The notes: a model not told the origin generated them from the sequence alone. A DNA stretch of 64,000 nucleotides from an uncultured Paracoccaceae bacterium (GCA_947503175.1 CANNCO010000003.1:193501-257500), one strand, 5' to 3'; numbered from the stretch's first letter, positions 16,901-26,421 are shown. Made by a program: numbers and translations.

Positions 16901-19029
16901 CGCCGTTCGACACGGTTCTGGTGGTCGACTGGTCCGGCGGAAACGATACCGGGCCGCGCGAGACCTCCGATGCGATCTGGACCGCCGTTGTGCGTGGGGC
17001 GGAAGAAGAAGCACCCCTTTATCACCAGAACCGCCTGAAGGCTGAAAGCTGGATCGCGGAGTTTCTTGCTTCAGAGATGGCCGAGGGACACCGCCTGCTC
17101 GCGGGCTTTGATTTCGCTTTCGGGTTTCCCACGGGAATCGCCAAGAAAATCACGGGCAGCGATGATCCCCTAACGCTCTGGGACTGGTTCGCACGGGAAC
17201 TGGACGACGGTCCGAAAGGCAACAATCGCTTTGAACTGGCCGCACGGATCAACGGGCTGTTCCCCGGAACAGGTCCGTTCTGGTTCAACGGGACGAAGAC
17301 AGAGTTTCCGGGCCTTCCACGCCGAAGGGCTGACCGCAGCGCAGAGTACGATACCGATCTGAGGCGCGAGACCGAGGCCCGTGCGTCGGGTACGTTCACC
17401 TGCTGGCAGATGGGCGGTGCGGGCGCGGTCGGGGGACAGGCTTTCACCGGCATGGCCACCTTGGCGCGTCTGCGCGCGGCGTTCGCGGGCCGGCTTTCGG
17501 TCTGGCCCTTCGAGGCCCCGGACACAGAGATCGTGTTCGCCGAGGTCTACCCCTCGCTTCTGCGCGATCAGGTCCGGGCGACGCTTGCGACGGGTCCCGA
17601 CCAGATCAAGGACGCCGTACAGGTAAGGCTTCTCGCCCGCGCACTGGCCCGCCTCGGGGCCGAGGGCAGGCTTGGCGCTGCGTTCAGCGCCGCCCAAGGG
17701 CCATCGGACGAAGGCTGGATTCTGGGGGTCGGCGTCGAAGAGCGGCTTCAGGTCGCAGCGCGCCCCGATATCCGCCCGCCCCGGCTCAAGGACGACTGTT
17801 TTGCACTGCCGCCCGGCGTCGACTGGGTTCCGGTCGACGACGCCCTGGAGCGGCTTCGCGGCGCACTTTCGCCCGTCGTCGACCAGGAAACCATTCCGGT
17901 AGCAGAGGCGTCCGGGCGTATTCTGGCGAAAGATCACATCGCGCAAAGGTCGAACCCACCACTGCCGAACTCGGCCGTCGATGGATACGGGTTCGCTCAT
18001 TCGGCGACCGGCGCAGGGCCGCAGCTTTTGCCTCTTGTCCCGGGGCGTGCGGCTGCGGGCGCGGTATTTCAGGGAACGGTTCCCGAAGGTCGGGCAATCC
18101 GTATCCTGACGGGCGCCAGCCTGCCGGATGGTGTCGATACGGTCGTTCTGGAAGAGGACGTGACCCTGTCGGACGGGCATGTGGCCTTCGACGGGCCGGT
18201 CAAGCCCGGGGCCAACACGCGGCGCGCGGGAGAGGATGTGACGAAGGGCGATGTCGCGCTGGCTTCGGGCCACGCAATCCGACCACCTGATATGGCGCTC
18301 TTGTCTGCCTTGGGTCTCGGTCAAGCCACTGTGTTCGGCCGGTTGCGTGTTGGTGTCCTGTCGACGGGCGACGAGTTGGCGGAACCCGGTACGCCTGACG
18401 ATCCATCGCGCGTCTACGACGCGAACCGCCCGATGCTGTTGTCGCTGGTCCGTGGCTGGGGCTATGCGGAGACAGATCTCGGCATCGCACGCGACACCCG
18501 CGATACCGTGCGAAAGGCGCTCGATGACGCTGCCAGCCGCTGCGATGCGATCCTGACCTCGGGCGGGGCATCGGCAGGGGATGAGGACCATATCTCGGCC
18601 ATCCTGCGCGATGAAGGCAAAGTCCAGACATGGCGAATCGCGCTGAAACCGGGACGGCCGCTGATGCTGGGACAATGGAACGGAGTGCCGGTCTTCGGGA
18701 TGCCGGGAAACCCGGTCGCGGCGCTTGTCTGCGCGTTGATCTTTGCGCGCCCGGCCCTGTCCGTTCTGGCTGGTGGACGGTGGGAGCAACCAGATCTCAT
18801 CACCGTCCCCGCAGCGTTCACGAAGCGCAAGAAAGCAGGTCGCCGCGAGTATCTGCGCGCCCGGTTGGATACGAACGGTCATGCCGAGGTTTTTGCCTCC
18901 GAAGGGTCGGGGCGTATCTCGGGCCTGAGTTGGGCCACGGGTCTGGTCGAACTGGATGACGGCGCGCGCGATATCGAACCGGGCGATCCGGTGCGGTTCA
19001 TCCCATACGCGGCCCTTGGGCTGGTTTAG
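16897..19029 (+). CDS. moeA: DUF429-like / MoeA molybdopterin molybdenumtransferase fusion
   Basis: The 710-residue protein joins two domains. Residues about 1-300 look like an RNase H-fold DUF429-type domain: VLVVDWSGG at the start, FDFAFGFP, and VFAEVYPSLL followed by DQIKDAVQ. Residues about 315-710 are a complete MoeA, which inserts molybdate into adenylylated molybdopterin: PNSAVDGYGF near 360, LTGASLPDGVDTVVLEED, RAGEDVTKGD, LSTGDEL, LTSGGASAGDEDH and FGMPGNPVAAL. It starts with GTG overlapping the mobB stop. Stand-alone MoeA proteins have about 400 residues, so the N-terminal half is the unusual part. It ends in a 4-nt overlap with the convergent gene. Confidence 0.9.
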   Translation: MTPFDTVLVVDWSGGNDTGPRETSDAIWTAVVRGAEEEAPLYHQNRLKAESWIAEFLASEMAEGHRLLAGFDFAFGFPTGIAKKITGSDDPLTLWDWFARELDDGPKGNNRFELAARINGLFPGTGPFWFNGTKTEFPGLPRRRADRSAEYDTDLRRETEARASGTFTCWQMGGAGAVGGQAFTGMATLARLRAAFAGRLSVWPFEAPDTEIVFAEVYPSLLRDQVRATLATGPDQIKDAVQVRLLARALARLGAEGRLGAAFSAAQGPSDEGWILGVGVEERLQVAARPDIRPPRLKDDCFALPPGVDWVPVDDALERLRGALSPVVDQETIPVAEASGRILAKDHIAQRSNPPLPNSAVDGYGFAHSATGAGPQLLPLVPGRAAAGAVFQGTVPEGRAIRILTGASLPDGVDTVVLEEDVTLSDGHVAFDGPVKPGANTRRAGEDVTKGDVALASGHAIRPPDMALLSALGLGQATVFGRLRVGVLSTGDELAEPGTPDDPSRVYDANRPMLLSLVRGWGYAETDLGIARDTRDTVRKALDDAASRCDAILTSGGASAGDEDHISAILRDEGKVQTWRIALKPGRPLMLGQWNGVPVFGMPGNPVAALVCALIFARPALSVLAGGRWEQPDLITVPAAFTKRKKAGRREYLRARLDTNGHAEVFASEGSGRISGLSWATGLVELDDGARDIEPGDPVRFIPYAALGLV

Positions 19030-20066
19030 TCGAAGGTTCCGGCGACACGGCCCAGAAGCATGAACGCCCGCGCCGTCCGCGTGTCCGCGAGTTGAATGAT
19101 CTCGGAATCCGTCGCCTGCTTCTCGAAATCCGCGAATACATGATCGAACTTGCGCAGAAAGTGATGTGCGGCATCGCGGAAAATGTGATCCTGCCGCATC
19201 CGAGCGGCGGTGAGCGCAATGCCGGACCTGTCCCGGATGCCACCGAGCGCCGCGATCGGACGGCCCCGTTCACCTTGTGCAAACCGCCGCCACAGCTCTG
19301 GCCGGGCGCGGTCGGGCGACATATCGTCCATGTAAATGCCCTCCTGGCTCAGAAGGGTCAGTATGTCCTGGCTGGCCTGCACGAGCTGGGCTGACTGCCG
19401 GTCCTGCATCGCACGGCGTAACGCCCGAAAGCCCTCGGTATCCTCGGGCGTTTCAGGGAAGTTCAGGGCCGAGATGAAATCCTCGATCGAAATCGGCTGG
19501 CGCTGCCCGTCGCGCGTGGCAAGGGCCAGACTGCCCTGCTCGTCATCCTCCGCCTCGGCGGGAACGGGGGAAATCGCACGCGCCGGGATCTCGGTCGTTC
19601 CCGGACGAATAGAGGTGAACGTCGCAAGCGCCGCGCCCGTCTGTTTCTGTGCCGCGACGATCTGATCGAGCTTCTTTTCCACCGACGGCTTGATCGAGGT
19701 TCCCGCCGCCTGCTGCTGCGCCACATAGGCCTGCCGCATCGCATCCAGCGCCAATTGCAGACGGCTTGCCTCGTCGCGCACGATCCGCGCGCTCGATGCG
19801 GTCATCGCCGCCACCCAAATCAGGGCGACAGGCATGAACACGGCAAAGATCAACATCAGCCCACGCAGCGGGTCGGCGGGCGCATCGTCGTCTCGCGCCC
19901 CGATCACAAAGAAGAAGATCGTCACGGCCACCAGCCACAGCGCGGACAGGGCAAGGGCAATGATCTCGGCATTGGTCAGCCCGGTAAGCCCCGCGCGGCG
20001 GCCAAAAACGCCCAGCCCCAGTGTTTCTTTCTTCGGTGCTTCGCTCATCTGATTTTGGTCCACCAT
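19026..20066 (-). CDS. Conserved membrane protein with coiled coil, downstream of greA
   Basis: The 346-residue protein has two membrane helices near residues 35-58 and 70-92, then a helical, glutamine/alanine-rich stretch (about 100-150) likely to form a coiled coil, a linker rich in Glu/Asp and Pro, and a helical C-terminal half. I do not recognise a named domain. It lies 11 bases behind greA on the same strand, so the two are probably one transcript. The repeated RRAMQDR, RRFAQGERGR and RTARAF patches give it a basic tail region. The function is unknown. Confidence 0.75.
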   Translation of the reverse strand: MVDQNQMSEAPKKETLGLGVFGRRAGLTGLTNAEIIALALSALWLVAVTIFFFVIGARDDDAPADPLRGLMLIFAVFMPVALIWVAAMTASSARIVRDEASRLQLALDAMRQAYVAQQQAAGTSIKPSVEKKLDQIVAAQKQTGAALATFTSIRPGTTEIPARAISPVPAEAEDDEQGSLALATRDGQRQPISIEDFISALNFPETPEDTEGFRALRRAMQDRQSAQLVQASQDILTLLSQEGIYMDDMSPDRARPELWRRFAQGERGRPIAALGGIRDRSGIALTAARMRQDHIFRDAAHHFLRKFDHVFADFEKQATDSEIIQLADTRTARAFMLLGRVAGTFD

Positions 20067-20077
20067 CCGCCGTGGTT

Positions 20078-20548
20078 TCAGCTATAGACGATACTGAGAA
20101 TCTCGTAGCTCTTTTCGCCGCCCGGCGTGCGGACTTCCACGCTTTCGCCCTCGTCCTTGCCGATCAAGGCCCGCGCCAGCGGAGACTTGATGTTCAGAAG
20201 GCCGCGTTCGATATCCGCCTCGGGCTCCCCGACGATCTGAAACGTCTTTTCTTCGTCGGTATCCTCGTCAACGACAGTGACTTTTGCACCGAACTTCACC
20301 GAACCTGAAAGCTTCGCCGGATCGATCACCTCGGCCAGAGACAGGATACCCTCAAGCTCTTTCACGCGGCCCTCGATGAAGCTCTGCTTTTCGCGCGCCG
20401 CATGGTATTCGGCGTTTTCAGACAGATCGCCATGCTCGCGCGCCTCGGCAATCGCGCGGATCACGGCCGGGCGCTCGATGGATTTGAGCGTCTTCAACTC
20501 TTCGTTCAGCGCAGTATGCCCCGCGCGGGTCAGCGGTATCTTTTCCAT
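20078..20548 (-). CDS. greA: Transcription elongation factor GreA
   Basis: GreA binds in the secondary channel of RNA polymerase and stimulates cleavage of backtracked transcripts. The 156-residue product has the N-terminal coiled-coil domain ([20 protein letters not shown], then [20 protein letters not shown] with the acidic tip residues) and a C-terminal FKBP-like domain from about residue 85 ([16 protein letters not shown], then [13 protein letters not shown]). Length and motifs are standard. The leader upstream of its start contains two hairpins, listed separately. Confidence 0.97.
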   Translation of the reverse strand: MEKIPLTRAGHTALNEELKTLKSIERPAVIRAIAEAREHGDLSENAEYHAAREKQSFIEGRVKELEGILSLAEVIDPAKLSGSVKFGAKVTVVDEDTDEEKTFQIVGEPEADIERGLLNIKSPLARALIGKDEGESVEVRTPGGEKSYEILSIVYS

Positions 20549-20561
20549 ATGCCCATCCAGT

Positions 20562-20609
20562 AGTCCCGGAGACCCCGGGTCTGACCTGCCGCAGGAACCG
20601 GCTTCCTGC
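20562..20609 (-). promoter_or_regulatory. Paired hairpins in the greA leader
   Basis: Read on the minus strand, the region just ahead of greA holds a perfect 7-bp inverted repeat, GCAGGAA / TTCCTGC with a 5-nt loop (20609-20591), followed by an 8-bp stem with one mismatch, AGACCCGG / CCGGGACT (20582-20562), ending 13 bases before the ATG. No run of T follows, so neither is a simple terminator. They could shape an mRNA leader. Whether both are transcribed depends on a promoter that I could not place. Confidence 0.45.
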
Positions 20610-20792
20610 AACCAGCGCACATGACCGAAACCGCACGAAAATTGCAAGGGCCTCCGTCCCGGCGCGCGGGGATTTGCCATCGGTTCGGTCGAAAGCATGA
20701 CCGCAGTAATTGACCCGAATGTCCCTTATCTGTAGGCGTCTTGGGACTGTAATTCTGGGCGCCCGGCGCGCCACTTCGACAGGGGAGCGAAT

Positions 20793-22442
20793 ATGGCCGA
20801 GATCGAACGGGAATCGATGGAATACGACGTGGTGATCGTCGGCGCCGGTCCTGCGGGGCTTTCGGCCGCGATCCGTCTGAAGCAACTGGATGCCGAACTG
20901 AACGTCGTGGTCCTTGAAAAAGGGTCCGAGGTCGGCGCGCATATCCTGTCAGGCGCCGTTCTGGACCCGGCCGGCATCGACACGCTGATCCCCGACTGGC
21001 GCGACCGCGATGCGCCCATCACCGTTCCCGTGAAAGACGATAACTTCTATCTCCTCGGCGAAGCAGGCAAGATCCGCCTGCCGAATTTCGCGATGCCGCC
21101 CCTGATGAACAATCACGGCAATTACATCGTGTCGATGGGCAATGTCTGCCGCTGGATGGCCAAACAGGCCGAAGAGCTGGGTGTCGAGATTTTCCCCGGC
21201 ATGTCCTGTTCCGAGATCGTCTATGGCGAGGATGGCCGCGTCGCGGGCGTGGTTGCCGGCGAGTTCGGCAAGAATGCCGATGGAACGCCCGGCGAAGGCT
21301 ATGAGCCGGGGATGGAGCTTCTGGGCAAATACGTTTTCCTGTCCGAAGGTGTCCGCGGCTCGCTGTCAAAGGAAGTCATCGCAAAGTTCGATCTTGCGAA
21401 GGACTCCGAACCGCAGAAATACGGCCTCGGCATGAAGGAAATCTGGGAAATCGACCCCGACAAGCATCGCGAGGGGTCGGTTACGCATACGATGGGCTGG
21501 CCGTTGGGTTCCAACGCAGGCGGCGGCTCTTTCATTTATCACCTTGATAACAATCAGGTTTATGTGGGATTTGTCGTCCATCTGAACTACGAAAACCCGC
21601 ACCTCTTCCCCTATATGGAGTTCCAGCGGTTCAAGCATCACCCGATGGTGGCCGAGCTTCTGAAGGGCGGAAAACGTGTCGCCTATGGCGCGCGCGCGAT
21701 CACCGAAGGCGGGTATCAGTCGATGCCCAAGGCCGTGGCGCCCGGTGTGGCGCTTCTGGGCTGTTCGGTCGGTCTGGTGAACGTCCCACGGATCAAGGGC
21801 AATCACAACGCGATGCTTTCGGGCATCGCGGCAGCCGAGGCGGCGCATTCGGCCCTCAACAACGGCCGTGCGGGCGATACGCTCGACGCCTATGATGCCG
21901 AATTGCGCGAAGGCCCGATCGGCAAAGACCTCAGGCGTGTCCGCAACGTGAAACCTCTCTGGTCGTCAAAGGGGCTGCTGGCCTCGCTCACCATTGGCGG
22001 TTTCGACATGTGGACCAACATGATCGGCCTGTCCGTGCTTGGCACGTTGAAACACGGTAAAAACGATGCCGAGGCCACTGGCCGCGCAGCGGATTTCAAG
22101 CCGATCGACTATCCGAAGCCCGATGGCACCCTGTCCTTCGACCGTCTGACCAATGTCAGCTTCTCGATGACCAATCACGAAGAAAGTCAGCCTGCGCACC
22201 TTCAGCTTCTGGATGCGTCGATCCCGATCGACGTCAACCTGCCGGAATACGCCGAACCCGCCCAGCGCTATTGCCCCGCCGGGGTGTATGAGGTGGTCGA
22301 GGAAGAGGGCAAGGACGCGCGGTTCGTCATCAACTTCCAGAACTGCGTGCATTGCAAGACCTGCGACATCAAAGACCCCAGCCAGAACATCAACTGGACG
22401 GTCCCGCAGGGCGGCGACGGGCCGAACTATCCGAATATGTGA
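20793..22442 (+). CDS. Electron transfer flavoprotein-ubiquinone oxidoreductase
   Basis: This membrane-associated enzyme takes electrons from reduced ETF, filled by acyl-CoA dehydrogenases, and passes them to ubiquinone. The 549-residue product has the FAD motif VGAGPAGLSAA (GAGPAG at residues 17-22), the ubiquinone/membrane-region segment from about 230 to 330, and a C-terminal 4Fe-4S site with ligands C494, C518, C521 and C524 (in RYCPAG and NCVHCKTC). The overall length matches the family. It connects functionally with the acyl-CoA dehydrogenase at 10.2 kb; the ETF subunits are not in the window. Confidence 0.97.
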   Translation: MAEIERESMEYDVVIVGAGPAGLSAAIRLKQLDAELNVVVLEKGSEVGAHILSGAVLDPAGIDTLIPDWRDRDAPITVPVKDDNFYLLGEAGKIRLPNFAMPPLMNNHGNYIVSMGNVCRWMAKQAEELGVEIFPGMSCSEIVYGEDGRVAGVVAGEFGKNADGTPGEGYEPGMELLGKYVFLSEGVRGSLSKEVIAKFDLAKDSEPQKYGLGMKEIWEIDPDKHREGSVTHTMGWPLGSNAGGGSFIYHLDNNQVYVGFVVHLNYENPHLFPYMEFQRFKHHPMVAELLKGGKRVAYGARAITEGGYQSMPKAVAPGVALLGCSVGLVNVPRIKGNHNAMLSGIAAAEAAHSALNNGRAGDTLDAYDAELREGPIGKDLRRVRNVKPLWSSKGLLASLTIGGFDMWTNMIGLSVLGTLKHGKNDAEATGRAADFKPIDYPKPDGTLSFDRLTNVSFSMTNHEESQPAHLQLLDASIPIDVNLPEYAEPAQRYCPAGVYEVVEEEGKDARFVINFQNCVHCKTCDIKDPSQNINWTVPQGGDGPNYPNM

Positions 22443-22560
22443 CGGATCGCGGAATCTGTGCGGTGATGATGACAATCGCGCGTGAATTCACCACGCTCCA
22501 TTGCCGCACTGCCCTCTGCAGGCTAGCTTTTGCGGGAACCACATTTACCGGAGTCCCGTC

Positions 22561-24255
22561 ATGCCGCGTCTGACCGCCCTGACCCTTGCAACCGCCATCG
22601 CCCTGACGGCCCTGCCGGCTTCGGCGGACGTCAATGCAGGAGCCTATCTGGCGGGCCGTCAGGCAGGGTTTGAAAACGACTTCTCCGCCGCCGCGGACAA
22701 CTTCGCCCGCGCGCTGGCCCGGGACGCATCGAACCTTCAACTGGTTGAAGCCGCAATGACCGCTTACCTGTCGCTGGGCGACATGGGCCGGGCGGTGCCG
22801 CTCGCCGAGCGGATGGATGCGGCGGATGCCGGCAACCAGATATCCAACCTTGTCCTGATGGGCGATGCGGCGGCGTCGGGCGACTGGTCCTGGATCATCG
22901 GGGATCTGGACGAAGGGCGGACCGTCGGCCCGCTTTATGACGGCCTTCTGCGAGCCTGGGCAATGGTCGGAGAGGGGCAGATGGGTGAAGCTCTGGCCCA
23001 GTTCGATGCAGTGTCCGAGACGCGCGGAACACAGGCCTTCGGCCTTTATCACAAGGCACTGGCCCTTGCCTCGGTCGGTGATTTCGAAGGCGCGAATGCA
23101 GTCTTTTCCGGCGAAAACGGTCCGGGTCTGCGCCTGACCCGCCGTGGGATCGTCGCCCATGCCCAGGTGCTGAGCCAGCTTGACCGTACCGCCGATGCCG
23201 CATCCCTGATCCTTCAGGTATTCGGCCCCGAGACCGACCCCTATCTGACCGAATTGCGCCAGATACTCGAAAACGGCATTCGGGTGCCTTTCGATGTCGT
23301 AACATCCCCCGTCCACGGCGTCGCCGAACTGCACTACTCCATCGCCAATGCAATCACGGGCGAAGCAGCCGACAGCTATACGCTTCTTTATGCCCGGATG
23401 GCGCAGCATCTGAACCCCGATCATATCGACAGCCTGCTGCTCACCGCCGAACTTCTCGAGGATCTTGAACGTTTCGAACTGGCCACCGCAGTCTACGACA
23501 TGGTGCCGAGGGATCACCCCTACTATCATTCAGCCGAACTTGGCCGTGCGCAGACGCTTCGTGCCTCGGACCGGACGGATGCGGCGATTGAGGTGCTGAC
23601 ACAGCTTGGCAAAAGCCACGGCGAGTTGCCCATCGTGCATATCTCTTTGGGCAATCTCCTGCGCGGACTTGAACGCTTCGACGAAGCGACCGAGGCCTAT
23701 GACCGCGCGGTCGCCCTTGTCGACGAACCGCAGCCCTCGCATTGGTCCCTGTTCTTCTCGCGCGGGATCACGCATGAGCGCAGCGACCGCTGGGAACAGG
23801 CCGAGGCCGATTTCCGGTTCGCGCTGGAGCTTCAGCCGGATCAGCCGCAGGTCCTGAACTACCTTGGCTATTCCTTCGTCGAGATGCAGACGAATATGGA
23901 AGAGGCCCTCGATATGATCGAACGCGCTGTCGAGCGGCAGCCGAACTCGGGATACATCACCGACTCGCTGGGCTGGGCGCTCTACCGGCTTGGCGATTAC
24001 GAGGAAGCCGTGGTGCATATGGAACGCGCCGTCGAGCTTCTGCCCGTCGATCCGATCATCAACGATCATCTGGGCGACGTCTACTGGGCCGTCGGCCGGT
24101 ATCGCGAGGCCGAGTTTCAATGGTACCGCGCCCTGTCCTTCGACCCCGAGCCTGACGAGGCCGAACGCATCCGCCGCAAGCTCGAAGTGGGCCTGGACGT
24201 GGTGCTGGAGGAGGAAGGCGCACCGCCCCTGCAGGTTGCGAATGACGAAGGCTAG
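22561..24255 (+). CDS. Tetratricopeptide-repeat protein with signal peptide
   Basis: The 564-residue product has an N-terminal signal peptide (about residues 1-22, ending LPASA), so it is probably periplasmic or attached to the outer membrane. The rest is helical repeat, with clear TPR units in the second half, such as ERFDEATEAYDRAVALV, DRWEQAEADFRFALELQ, MEEALDMIERAVERQP and GDYEEAVVHMERAVELLP. TPR domains bind protein partners; none is identified here. Its last 14 bases overlap the start of ispE. It is conserved alongside ispE in relatives as far as I recall. Confidence 0.85.
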   Translation: MPRLTALTLATAIALTALPASADVNAGAYLAGRQAGFENDFSAAADNFARALARDASNLQLVEAAMTAYLSLGDMGRAVPLAERMDAADAGNQISNLVLMGDAAASGDWSWIIGDLDEGRTVGPLYDGLLRAWAMVGEGQMGEALAQFDAVSETRGTQAFGLYHKALALASVGDFEGANAVFSGENGPGLRLTRRGIVAHAQVLSQLDRTADAASLILQVFGPETDPYLTELRQILENGIRVPFDVVTSPVHGVAELHYSIANAITGEAADSYTLLYARMAQHLNPDHIDSLLLTAELLEDLERFELATAVYDMVPRDHPYYHSAELGRAQTLRASDRTDAAIEVLTQLGKSHGELPIVHISLGNLLRGLERFDEATEAYDRAVALVDEPQPSHWSLFFSRGITHERSDRWEQAEADFRFALELQPDQPQVLNYLGYSFVEMQTNMEEALDMIERAVERQPNSGYITDSLGWALYRLGDYEEAVVHMERAVELLPVDPIINDHLGDVYWAVGRYREAEFQWYRALSFDPEPDEAERIRRKLEVGLDVVLEEEGAPPLQVANDEG

Positions 24256-25150
24256 CGTCTTCGCTCCGGCCAAGATCAACCTGACATTGCATGTAACCGG
24301 ACGGCGCGACGATGGGTATCATCTACTCGACAGTCTGGTCAGTTTCGCGCCGGTGGGCGACGATCTGCTCATAACTGATGCCAATACCCTTTCGCTGACG
24401 GTCGAAGGGCCGGAAGCGCAAGGTGTGCCCGCCGACATGGAGAACCTTGCCCTTCGCGCGGTCGACCTGATGGGGCTCGGGCGCGGAACGGCGATCACAC
24501 TGACCAAGAACCTTCCTGCAGCCTCTGGCATCGGCGGCGGGTCGTCAGATGCCGCCGCCGCCGTACGCGGGGCGCTCATGTTGCAGGATACGGATGCTGG
24601 AAAGCTGTTGGCATTCGGTCCCGATATCCTCCTGGACACACGGTTTCGCCCGCTTCTTGGCCTCGGCGCTGATATCCCCATGTGCCTGTATCCGGCCCCG
24701 CTGCGCGCTCGGGGGATCGGAGAGAACATCACGTTTCATCCCCTTCCACCCCTGCCCGCGGTGTTCGTGAACCCGCGCCAGATGGTGCCCACCGGCGATG
24801 TCTTCTCGGCCCTCGAAACCCGGCAAAACACGCCGATGCCGGACGCGCTTCCGGATTTTGCCGATGCCGCCGCCCTGATCAACTGGCTGACAACCCAGCG
24901 CAACGACCTTGAGGCCCCGGCACGCCGGGTGGCCCCCGTAATCTCGAAAGTTCTTCAGACGCTGATGGATACACAAGGATGCGGGCTTGCTCGTATGTCA
25001 GGATCGGGCGCGACGTGCTTTGGCCTCTACGCCGATCTGGACGATGCAAAAACCGCTGCCGCGACGCTCGGCGCGGAACACCCCGACTGGTGGGTTGCAG
25101 GTGGTGTCCTCGGCGACATGTCGGACCGGGCAATGCCGCGCCTCAGTTGA
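24242..25150 (+). CDS. ispE: 4-diphosphocytidyl-2-C-methyl-D-erythritol kinase
   Basis: IspE phosphorylates the 2-hydroxyl of CDP-methylerythritol in the MEP pathway to isoprenoid precursors. The 302-residue GHMP kinase has FAPAKINLTLHVTGRRDDGYH at the start, the ATP loop LPAASGIGGGSSDAAAA (about residues 90-105), and RMSGSGATCFGLY near the end. The ATG at 24242 lies inside the end of the TPR gene (14-nt overlap). It converges with the polyprenyl diphosphate synthase gene, overlapping it by 8 nt, so two isoprenoid genes meet tail to tail. Confidence 0.96.
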   Translation: MTKASVFAPAKINLTLHVTGRRDDGYHLLDSLVSFAPVGDDLLITDANTLSLTVEGPEAQGVPADMENLALRAVDLMGLGRGTAITLTKNLPAASGIGGGSSDAAAAVRGALMLQDTDAGKLLAFGPDILLDTRFRPLLGLGADIPMCLYPAPLRARGIGENITFHPLPPLPAVFVNPRQMVPTGDVFSALETRQNTPMPDALPDFADAAALINWLTTQRNDLEAPARRVAPVISKVLQTLMDTQGCGLARMSGSGATCFGLYADLDDAKTAAATLGAEHPDWWVAGGVLGDMSDRAMPRLS

Positions 25151-26144
25151 TCCGGGCAACCACGTAATCAGCCAGATCATTCAGCATCTCTCGGATCGGA
25201 TGGTTCGGCAGCACTCCTAGCGCATCCTTTGCCAGCGCCGCCCAATTCAACGCCTCGATGCGGGTGGCCTCCATCGTTCCATGCTTGGTCAGAAGGGCCA
25301 GCGCATGCTCCAGATCGCCGTCTTCCTGCTTGCCCTTCTCAATCACCCGCGTCCAGAACGCCCGCTCTTCGGCATCGGCAAGGGCGACAGCCTTGATCAC
25401 CGGCAGCGTCAGCTTTCGCTCGCGGAAATCGTCACCGACATTCTTGCCCGTTGCTTCGGCGTCTCCGCCGTAGTCCAGCAGATCGTCCACGATCTGAAAC
25501 GCGATGCCCAACGCATCCCCATAGGTATGCAGGGCGCGCACCTGTTCCTCTGCGACGCCTGCGACAACACCGCCCACTTCGGTTGCCGCCGAAAACAACG
25601 CCGCCGTCTTGCCGCGCACAACCTGAAGATAGATCGCCTCGGTCGTCGTCAGATTCTGCGCCGCCGTCAGTTGCAGCACCTCGCCCTCGGCGATGGTCGC
25701 CGCGGCATTCGAAAGGATGTCAAGCACCCGCAGCGAGCCGGTTTCGACCATCAACTGAAAGGCCCGCGCAAACAGGTAATCGCCCACCAGAACCGATGAC
25801 TTGTTGTCCCACAAAAGGTTCGCCGTGGGCCGCCCGCGCCGTTGCGCGCTTTCATCCACCACATCGTCATGGAGAAGCGTCGCCGTATGGATGAACTCGA
25901 CCGTTGCGGCCAGCCGCACGTGATCATCGCCGCCATAGCCGCACATCCGCGCCGTGGCCAAGGTCAGCATCGGACGCAACCGTTTGCCGCCCGCGCCCAC
26001 AAGATGGGTCGTCACCTCGGGGATGCGCGGTGCATGTTCGGACGCCATGCGTCCTGCGATCAGCGCATTGACCGCCTCCATGTCGTCAGCCAGCACCGCC
26101 GCCAGCTGTTCATGCGGTTTGACGGAAACGTCATCCAACCCCAT
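25143..26144 (-). CDS. ispB: Polyprenyl diphosphate synthase (octa-/decaprenyl type)
   Basis: This trans-prenyltransferase extends a short allylic diphosphate with IPP to make the ubiquinone side chain. The 333-residue product has GGKRLRPML, the first aspartate-rich motif LLHDDVVDES, the KTAALF segment and the second motif QIVDDLLDYGG. Sequence alone cannot settle whether the chain is C40 or C50, so the ispB symbol indicates the class only. It overlaps ispE at the stops. The upstream side is divergent from a DUF2007 gene, with about 58 bases between their starts. Confidence 0.93.
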   Translation of the reverse strand: MGLDDVSVKPHEQLAAVLADDMEAVNALIAGRMASEHAPRIPEVTTHLVGAGGKRLRPMLTLATARMCGYGGDDHVRLAATVEFIHTATLLHDDVVDESAQRRGRPTANLLWDNKSSVLVGDYLFARAFQLMVETGSLRVLDILSNAAATIAEGEVLQLTAAQNLTTTEAIYLQVVRGKTAALFSAATEVGGVVAGVAEEQVRALHTYGDALGIAFQIVDDLLDYGGDAEATGKNVGDDFRERKLTLPVIKAVALADAEERAFWTRVIEKGKQEDGDLEHALALLTKHGTMEATRIEALNWAALAKDALGVLPNHPIREMLNDLADYVVARIN

Positions 26145-26202
26145 GGTAAACCCTTCCTAGATCGCTCGACATTGCCGCGTCCTTGCCCTTAAGTCTGTGA
26201 CT

Positions 26203-26421
26203 ATGAAAGAGCTTGTTCGCACCAACGACCCCACCGTGATCGCCTTTGCCACGGCCCTACTCAGGGGCGAAGATATAGACTTCTTCGAGATGGACGTCCA
26301 CATGAGCGTCCTTGAAGGATCCATTGGCGTTTTGCCGCGCAGGATCATGGTGCATCAGCGCGATCACTTCCGCGCCGCAGCCGTTCTCCGCGACAACGAT
26401 ATCCATGTGAGCGATGGATGA
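26203..26421 (+). CDS. DUF2007 domain-containing protein
   Basis: A 72-residue protein, MKELVRTNDPTVIAFATALL onward, containing the SVLEGSIGVLPRRIMVHQ core. This is the DUF2007 pattern (putative signal-transducing or PII-like small domain); its role is unknown. I take the ATG at 26203; an in-frame GTG two codons upstream would add two residues. The stop codon region overlaps by 8 nt the next gene, a methyltransferase, so they are co-expressed. Confidence 0.82.
   Translation: MKELVRTNDPTVIAFATALLRGEDIDFFEMDVHMSVLEGSIGVLPRRIMVHQRDHFRAAAVLRDNDIHVSDG

Noticed and set aside
20710-20738. TTGACC as an ETF-QO promoter
   Set aside because: At the right spacing the -10 region reads TAGGCG, a poor match.
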